From: an uncultured Acidimicrobiales bacterium
GTDB taxonomy: Bacteria; Actinomycetota; Acidimicrobiia; Acidimicrobiales; SZUA-35
Length of the DNA: 64,000 nt
Reading direction: 5' to 3'
Assembly (NCBI GenBank): GCA_937922805.1
Contig: CALAJV010000010.1
Location: forward strand, 1 to 64,000
A program made the position numbers and the translations under genes. Positions 59,323-64,000 of this stretch are shown here, in pieces (the first letter of the stretch is position 1; each line of letters begins with the position of its first letter). The notes under the pieces were generated by a model that made no database searches, had not been told where the DNA came from, and worked only from the letters and a program-made list of their open reading frames with translations.

Positions 59323-60120
59323 ATGAACGTTCGCCTCCTCATCGCCTATGATGGCACCGACTTCCGAGGCTTGGCTCCGAACCCCGGAGTTCGTACCGTG
59401 GTGGGCGAGCTCGAACGGGTACTTGAACCGCTGTTGGGGTATGCCCCCGAAATCGTTATGTCGGGCCGGACTGATGCAGGAGTCCACGCCACCGGACAGG
59501 TCCTGTCGTTCTCGGTCGCTGAACCAACCGAGACCGAAGCCAAGCCCCTCGACCTTGAACGGATGCAGAAATCGATAAACGCTCAGCTGGGACCGGAGAT
59601 TGTGGTGAAAGAGGCTGCGCTTGCCGGTGACGACTTCAGTGCTCGGTTCTCGGCTTCAGGTCGCCGCTATCACTACCACATACTCAACCGATCGGTCCCA
59701 GACCCGTTGCTGGCTCGGACCGCTTGGTGGGTTCCCCAACCTCTGTCGTTAGAAGCTATGGAAGAGGCTGCTGCCCATTTCATTGGTGAACACGATTTCA
59801 GTTCGTTTTGTCGTAGACCAAAACCGGCGACGAAGCCAGATGGGACGTTATCGGTCATTACCATGAATCGCCGCGTGACCGGCGCTCGATGGTCGACGAT
59901 CGCTGAGCCCGATCTGTTCCGGTTCGAGATCGAGGGAACAGCCTTTTGTCACCAAATGGTTCGCAGCATCGTCGGCTTTCTGGCCGCGGTGGGATCTGGC
60001 AAACGGAGTAGTAGCGAAATTTCAGAAGTCTTGGAGGCCAAGGACCGCCAGGCGGCAGAGCAGCCGGCACCCCCGCACGGTTTAGTGTTGTGGAAAGTCG
60101 ATTACCCCGACGGCAACTAA
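59323..60120 (+). CDS. truA: tRNA pseudouridine(38-40) synthase
   Basis: A 265-residue TruA with the catalytic Asp in SGRTDAGVHATGQVLSF and the C-terminal FCHQMVRSIVGFLAAVGSGK. It isomerises uridines in the anticodon stem of tRNAs. The ATG at 59323 (MNVRLLIAYDGTDFRG) fits the family N-terminus; the in-frame start at 59233 lies within the upstream terminator. It follows rplQ as in many bacteria. Confidence 0.95.
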   Translation: MNVRLLIAYDGTDFRGLAPNPGVRTVVGELERVLEPLLGYAPEIVMSGRTDAGVHATGQVLSFSVAEPTETEAKPLDLERMQKSINAQLGPEIVVKEAALAGDDFSARFSASGRRYHYHILNRSVPDPLLARTAWWVPQPLSLEAMEEAAAHFIGEHDFSSFCRRPKPATKPDGTLSVITMNRRVTGARWSTIAEPDLFRFEIEGTAFCHQMVRSIVGFLAAVGSGKRSSSEISEVLEAKDRQAAEQPAPPHGLVLWKVDYPDGN

Positions 60121-60260
60121 TTGCCCATCTGCCGCTACCGGTACTCCGAACCCATGGAGGAGGGCCCTCGGCACGGCGCCGCATCCATAAGGCGAGCTTG
60201 TCAGGACCGACAAAGCGGACAATCTAGTGTTGACGGCTGCCGAGCTGCGCCACGCCAGGT

Positions 60261-60590
60261 CTAGTTTTTAGAGTCCTGAGTAATCCGGTCCCGAAGCTCA
60301 TCTGTTGACAGTCGGGGAGAGCCGACGCTTCTATGGCTCGCCCTGAAGACAAGGTGAACTCCGACTGGGAGCGTTAGCATCATCGCGGTCGACGCCACGA
60401 TTAGATAGCCAGCCCCTGACAATCCTAACTCTAGTCCGGCCCCGACAGAGACGACGAGAAACGCAATCGGGCTGGCCTTTCCGGATGCATGGAATCGGGC
60501 ATAGGGCGTTTTGAATCGTAGAAGTCCGATACCGGCGAGCAGCGCTAACAAGCTGCCACCGAGCATGAACAGAGAAGCGATGATGGACAC
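60261..60590 (-). CDS. mrpG: Na+/H+ antiporter subunit MrpG
   Basis: The 109-residue MrpG/MnhG has three membrane helices and the family stretch GIGLLRFKTPYARFHASGKAS. It is a small subunit of the Mrp antiporter complex. It is the last gene of the operon, overlapping mrpF by one base, and convergent with truA 140 bases away. Confidence 0.93.
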   Translation of the reverse strand: MSIIASLFMLGGSLLALLAGIGLLRFKTPYARFHASGKASPIAFLVVSVGAGLELGLSGAGYLIVASTAMMLTLPVGVHLVFRASHRSVGSPRLSTDELRDRITQDSKN

Positions 60591-60874
60591 TAGTTATCCT
60601 TTGGCTCGATGAGGTCGTCGCCCTCGATCAATCGGGTGGCCGCGACAGTGGCGGTGAAGCCAATGATTGCGATGACGGCGAGCAGGATGAAGTATGTAGT
60701 ACTGCCGCGGCGAGCTCCGTCGATGGCAATTGCCCCCATAAACGAGATCAGCGCCAAATCAAGGGCGATGATCCGGTCGGCCAAGTTTGGCATCGAGACC
60801 AGCCCGTACGCCCCGATGAGGCCGCTGACGATCAAAAAACACATGGCGGCAGCGCTTAGGTACTCAGCGATCAT
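60590..60874 (-). CDS. mrpF: Na+/H+ antiporter subunit MrpF
   Basis: The 94-residue MrpF/MnhF has three hydrophobic segments and the conserved PNLADRIIALDLALIS. It overlaps mrpE by four bases and mrpG by one. Confidence 0.93.
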   Translation of the reverse strand: MIAEYLSAAAMCFLIVSGLIGAYGLVSMPNLADRIIALDLALISFMGAIAIDGARRGSTTYFILLAVIAIIGFTATVAATRLIEGDDLIEPKDN

Positions 60875-61377
60875 GCTGTGGTTCCAATCTTACGTAGGGG
60901 CAGGACGTCGCACACGAGGTGGGCCAGTTCGATGACGTGGTTAACCGTCTCAACTCGATTCTGGTCGTGGAGCAGATGTATATAAAGCAAGCCGGCGTCG
61001 CGATCAACGTCTACCACTGCTGTTCCAGGAGTGAGCGTAATTGAAGTAACGATTAGCAGCAGGTGATGACGGCTCTCGCTCGGCAGTTCTATTTCCACGA
61101 TCGACTCATCGGTTCGATCATGCGGTGTCAGAATCTCGACCGCAACGGTGAAAGTCGACCTAACCAGATCGACGGCAATGAACCGCAGGAGTCGTAACAG
61201 CGGAACTAAGCGGATGCCTCCGATGCCTGCGGTCGAAATCCTGGGAGAGGTGACGGCTACCGCGATAACCAATCCACTTAGAACGTTGGCCGTGGATAGA
61301 TTTCCCCAAAGTGCACACCAAGCGGCCACTAAGGTCACGATCGACACGATCCGATGAGGTTGCAGGAGCCGGGTCAT
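60871..61377 (-). CDS. mrpE: Na+/H+ antiporter subunit MrpE
   Basis: The 168-residue MrpE/MnhE has two or three N-terminal membrane segments and a soluble end. SITLTPGTAVVDVDRDAGLLYIHL, a run across residues near 110-135, is typical of MrpE. It overlaps mrpD by four bases. Confidence 0.92.
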   Translation of the reverse strand: MTRLLQPHRIVSIVTLVAAWCALWGNLSTANVLSGLVIAVAVTSPRISTAGIGGIRLVPLLRLLRFIAVDLVRSTFTVAVEILTPHDRTDESIVEIELPSESRHHLLLIVTSITLTPGTAVVDVDRDAGLLYIHLLHDQNRVETVNHVIELAHLVCDVLPLRKIGTTA

Positions 61378-62864
61378 GGATTCACCGCTTCGATATAGGC
61401 AGATGGTGAGCGAAGCCCGGCGCCGGCTCGTTCGCTTAGATCAAATAGTGGGCCTGCCATCACTGAGATGGCGAGTGTGCCCGCCACAGCGAGGGAGGTG
61501 GCGGCATACATCGTCCGACGGTTTCCCGGCGGCCCAGAGACGGGGTGATTGTGGTCGCTCCGATCGACCGATGGTCCCCAGAATACACCAAGCCAAATTT
61601 TCGCCATCGACAACAGAGTGAGGACGCCAGCGATGAGAGCGGCAACCACGATGGGGGTTGAGTTTGCCTCGATCCCAGCTCTGATCACCGCTAACTTTGC
61701 CACGAAACCCGAGAACGGTGGTATCCCCGCCAGGCTCAAAGCCGGTATGGCAAACAACGCAGCGATGAGCGGACTTCTTTTCGCCAATCCGCCGGTGTAT
61801 CGGAGACGGCTACTGCCTTCGGCATTGGCGATGAGTCCACCGACAAGAAACAGCACTGTCTTCACCGGCATATGGTGGACGAGGAACAGGATTGCTCCAG
61901 TGAGGCCTGCTTCAGAGAACAAAGCGAGGCCCATAAGCATGTAGCCGACCTGGCTGATTATGTGAAACGACAGAATTCGTTTTACATCGGACTGAGCCAA
62001 CGCCCCGATAGCTCCGATGATCATCGTTGCTCCCGCAATGACGAGCATTACTGGACCCAGCTCTTCCATACTGGTCAAGGTATGGAGGCGAATCATGGCG
62101 TAAATACCTATTTTGGTTAGCAACCCAGCAAAGACCGCAGTGATGGTGGTTGGTGCGGTTGGGTACGAGTCGGGTAGCCAGGAGAACAGCGGGAAAATTG
62201 CTGCTTTGGTCCCGAACACAATGAGGAACCACGAACCCAAGCCGAGTCGGACTCCGTCTGGTAGGTCGTGAATCCGCTCGGCCACCAGGGCGATATTGAC
62301 CGTGCCAGTAGCGGCGTAGATGAACCCGAGCCCAAACAGGAATAGCGTTGAGGCAAACAAGTTCATAACCACGTACGTCATACCGGCCTGGATTTGAGCC
62401 GCTTGACCTTGGTGGGTCAGGAGTACATAGCTAGAGACGAGAATCAGTTCAAAGGCGACAAAGAGGGTGAACAGATCGCCAGTTAACATAGCTAGCGATA
62501 CGCCTGAGGTGAGAATTCCAAGAAGCGGCCCAGCAAGCTCCGGGTTTGCTCCCCACGCCGTCCGCCGTTGACCAATGGCGAATATTTCGACAACGAATAT
62601 GATTGCGAGCGCGATTGGTAGAACCAGAACGGCGAACAAATCAGCGACAAGAATAATCCCAAGCTCAGGCGCCCATCCGCCAACTCGTACAACTGTGGTT
62701 CCGTTGGCCGAAACCTGGGACAGCAGCGCGAATGATCCGACTGCGGCGCTGCCGATCCCGAGTAAGGCTGCGATGTCTCTGAGTTGGCTGTTTCTCCGCA
62801 GCGCCAAACCAAGAGCGGCCCCTACCAACGGGCCGACGATAGTCAAAGCTACCAAGGCGCTCAT
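61374..62864 (-). CDS. mrpD: Na+/H+ antiporter subunit MrpD
   Basis: The 496-residue MrpD/MnhD is homologous to the proton-pumping NuoL/M/N subunits and has about 14 membrane helices. FGTKAAIFPLFSWLPDSYP with its Lys and SDVKRILSFHIISQVGYML are conserved family segments that carry the transport residues. It overlaps mrpC and mrpE by four bases each. Confidence 0.95.
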   Translation of the reverse strand: MSALVALTIVGPLVGAALGLALRRNSQLRDIAALLGIGSAAVGSFALLSQVSANGTTVVRVGGWAPELGIILVADLFAVLVLPIALAIIFVVEIFAIGQRRTAWGANPELAGPLLGILTSGVSLAMLTGDLFTLFVAFELILVSSYVLLTHQGQAAQIQAGMTYVVMNLFASTLFLFGLGFIYAATGTVNIALVAERIHDLPDGVRLGLGSWFLIVFGTKAAIFPLFSWLPDSYPTAPTTITAVFAGLLTKIGIYAMIRLHTLTSMEELGPVMLVIAGATMIIGAIGALAQSDVKRILSFHIISQVGYMLMGLALFSEAGLTGAILFLVHHMPVKTVLFLVGGLIANAEGSSRLRYTGGLAKRSPLIAALFAIPALSLAGIPPFSGFVAKLAVIRAGIEANSTPIVVAALIAGVLTLLSMAKIWLGVFWGPSVDRSDHNHPVSGPPGNRRTMYAATSLAVAGTLAISVMAGPLFDLSERAGAGLRSPSAYIEAVNP

Positions 62865-63220
62865 CGGTTTTCCCCTTGGGGCAGCCCAGCGATTGCCCGA
62901 TCTTCGATATCGTCTTCGACCAGGTCGTCGCCGGTAAGGGTGTGTTGTCGGCCAGCTAGAGCCAGTAAGAACAGACTTAAACCGAACGAGATAACGATGG
63001 CTGTTAGCGCTAAAGCTTGCGGTACCGGGTTAGCGGTTACCGCCTCACCGGAGACTATCGGTGCGGGGCCGGGGCTGCCGCCGGCAGTTAGTAGTCCAAG
63101 TACTGCGGCGTGGCTGATCAGCGAGAATCCAAGGATGATTCTGCTAAGGGACCGAGCGGTAATGAGATAGATGCCAACGGTCGTGAGACCACCAATTGTT
63201 AGGACGAGGGCTGCACTCAT
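62861..63220 (-). CDS. mrpC: Na+/H+ antiporter subunit MrpC
   Basis: The 119-residue MrpC/MnhC is a NuoK-like three-helix protein. GIYLITARSLSRIILGFSLI and DPVPQALALTAIVISF-type sequence (here NPVPQALALTAIVISFG) are typical. A short acidic tail ends the protein. It overlaps both neighbours by four bases. Confidence 0.93.
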   Translation of the reverse strand: MSAALVLTIGGLTTVGIYLITARSLSRIILGFSLISHAAVLGLLTAGGSPGPAPIVSGEAVTANPVPQALALTAIVISFGLSLFLLALAGRQHTLTGDDLVEDDIEDRAIAGLPQGENR

Positions 63221-63666
63221 GAGTTTCTTTCTAGGTTGCCACGCCCAGCCGGATCGCTGGTTTCTGGATCTGAGAGGCCGTCGAGCAGGGCGACAATTAG
63301 CCCCACGACGATCGCAGTTACTCCCACGTCGAACGGTAAGGCGCTACCAGACTTGATGGTTCCAAGGATTGGGGCCCTGATCGAAATCACTGCCATATCT
63401 AACAACGGGTCACCCCACAAAAGAGGAGCGATTGCTACCACAATGACAATCAGAACTCCGGAGACGAGAAGAGCTGTTGCATACGTTGGTTCTTGTAGCC
63501 CGGCGAGGGTGCGTAACGTCACGACTGCACCCAGAACTAAGCCGGCGGCAAAGCCGCCACCCGGGTTATTGTGTCCGGCGAAAAGCAAATATGCGCTGAT
63601 GAGTAGAGCTAGCGGGGTGGCCGCTCTAATACTCATCTCGGCGATTGGACTGTGGCTGTTGGTCAT
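63217..63666 (-). CDS. mrpB: Na+/H+ antiporter subunit MrpB
   Basis: The 149-residue MrpB/MnhB has four hydrophobic helices and the family stretch GHNNPGGGFAAGLVLGAVV. It overlaps mrpA and mrpC by four bases. Confidence 0.93.
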   Translation of the reverse strand: MTNSHSPIAEMSIRAATPLALLISAYLLFAGHNNPGGGFAAGLVLGAVVTLRTLAGLQEPTYATALLVSGVLIVIVVAIAPLLWGDPLLDMAVISIRAPILGTIKSGSALPFDVGVTAIVVGLIVALLDGLSDPETSDPAGRGNLERNS

Positions 63667-64000
63667 ACCATTGACTCCGTTTTACGAACTCGTGCGAGGG
63701 CGAGGATTCCGATAGCTACGGTGGCGAGAACAACGACTTCACCCAACGTGTCGAGGGCTCGAAGGTCGGTGAGGATGACATTTACCACGTTCTTCCCGCC
63801 CCCTTCTTCCACTGCAGCGATAGTCAGTGACTCGATGGGCGCCTCGCCAGCGGGTTTACTGGCCGATGCGACCAATCCGACCATCACGGCCAGGCCGCCG
63901 ACAAGTGAAACGACGATCCTTACCGCTTTCCAGGCTTCGCTTACCGGCGGGAATCTTCGGGCAAGTTGGCCGAGTCCCAAGACGAATCCAACGACGATAA
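63663..64000 (-). CDS. mrpA: Na+/H+ antiporter subunit MrpA, C-terminal end (partial)
   Basis: The minus-strand frame is open to the right edge, so only the last 112 codons are in the window. They show two hydrophobic segments and NVVNVILTDLRALDTLGEVV, the conserved MrpA C-terminal region, where Asp and Glu residues matter for ion transport. The rest of MrpA, a NuoL-like protein, lies outside. It is the first gene of the seven-gene mrp operon as far as can be seen. Confidence 0.9.
   Translation of the reverse strand, partial: IVVGFVLGLGQLARRFPPVSEAWKAVRIVVSLVGGLAVMVGLVASASKPAGEAPIESLTIAAVEEGGGKNVVNVILTDLRALDTLGEVVVLATVAIGILALARVRKTESMV

Overview
The window is about 64 kb of moderately GC-rich DNA from an actinobacterium. 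The translation cluster, the LID-less short adenylate kinase, the zinc-type S14, the MMPL transporter, frequent GTG/TTG starts and the form II CoxL fit Actinomycetota. A marine or aquatic Acidimicrobiia-type organism is my best guess, inferred from gene content and not proven. The core is the str / S10 / spc / alpha ribosomal supercluster, which is not continuous here: two blocks of unrelated genes split it.

Layout. (1) 1-3372: 3' part of a large toxin-like gene with a degenerate and an intact-looking ADP-ribosyltransferase (ART) domain and a kinase-like C-terminus that an in-frame TGA cuts in two. (2) 3612-7266: coxS-coxL-coxM of a form II aerobic CO-dehydrogenase-like molybdenum hydroxylase, closed by a strong terminator. 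(3) 7421-10618: two secreted proteins (one an SGNH esterase) that share a Cys-bracketed DxDGDGWGW module; a second terminator follows. (4) 10992-16394: alkylsulfatase-like metallo-beta-lactamase protein, CoxD-like MoxR ATPase, CoxE-like VWA protein, CPBP membrane protease and an enoyl-CoA hydratase. (5) 16408-17211: a lipoprotein on the minus strand. (6) 17794-22571: rpsL, rpsG, fusA, tuf, rpsJ and a terminator. (7) 22773-30590: first inserted block (NarL-type two-component system, MMPL transporter, GGDEF-EAL protein, ASCH-type protein, SDR). (8) 30970-42484: rplC to rplO, secY, adk. (9) 42593-55427: second inserted block (another DGDGWGW protein, GMC oxidoreductase with divergent TetR regulator, a 1129-residue secreted repeat protein, an aromatic amino acid decarboxylase, a DUF4153/4173-like membrane protein and an OmpR-type two-component system). 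(10) 55774-60120: infA, rpmJ, rpsM, rpsK, rpsD, rpoA, rplQ, truA. (11) 60261 to the right edge: mrpG-F-E-D-C-B-A of a multisubunit Na+/H+ antiporter on the minus strand.

How it fits together. The CODH structural genes and the coxD/coxE-type maturation genes form one functional set interrupted by a terminator-bounded secreted-protein cassette. Three otherwise unrelated exported proteins carry the DxDGDGWGW module immediately after the signal peptide, which suggests a shared surface or calcium-dependent function. Several intergenic regions hold unexplained ordered structure: a row of hairpins between infA and rpmJ, four 14-bp iterations between a two-component system and an MMPL gene, a palindrome between the GMC and TetR genes, and repeated ACAAAGTTAG-type boxes around the OmpR-type regulator. 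No rRNA, tRNA, CRISPR array, transposase or phage structural gene was recognised.
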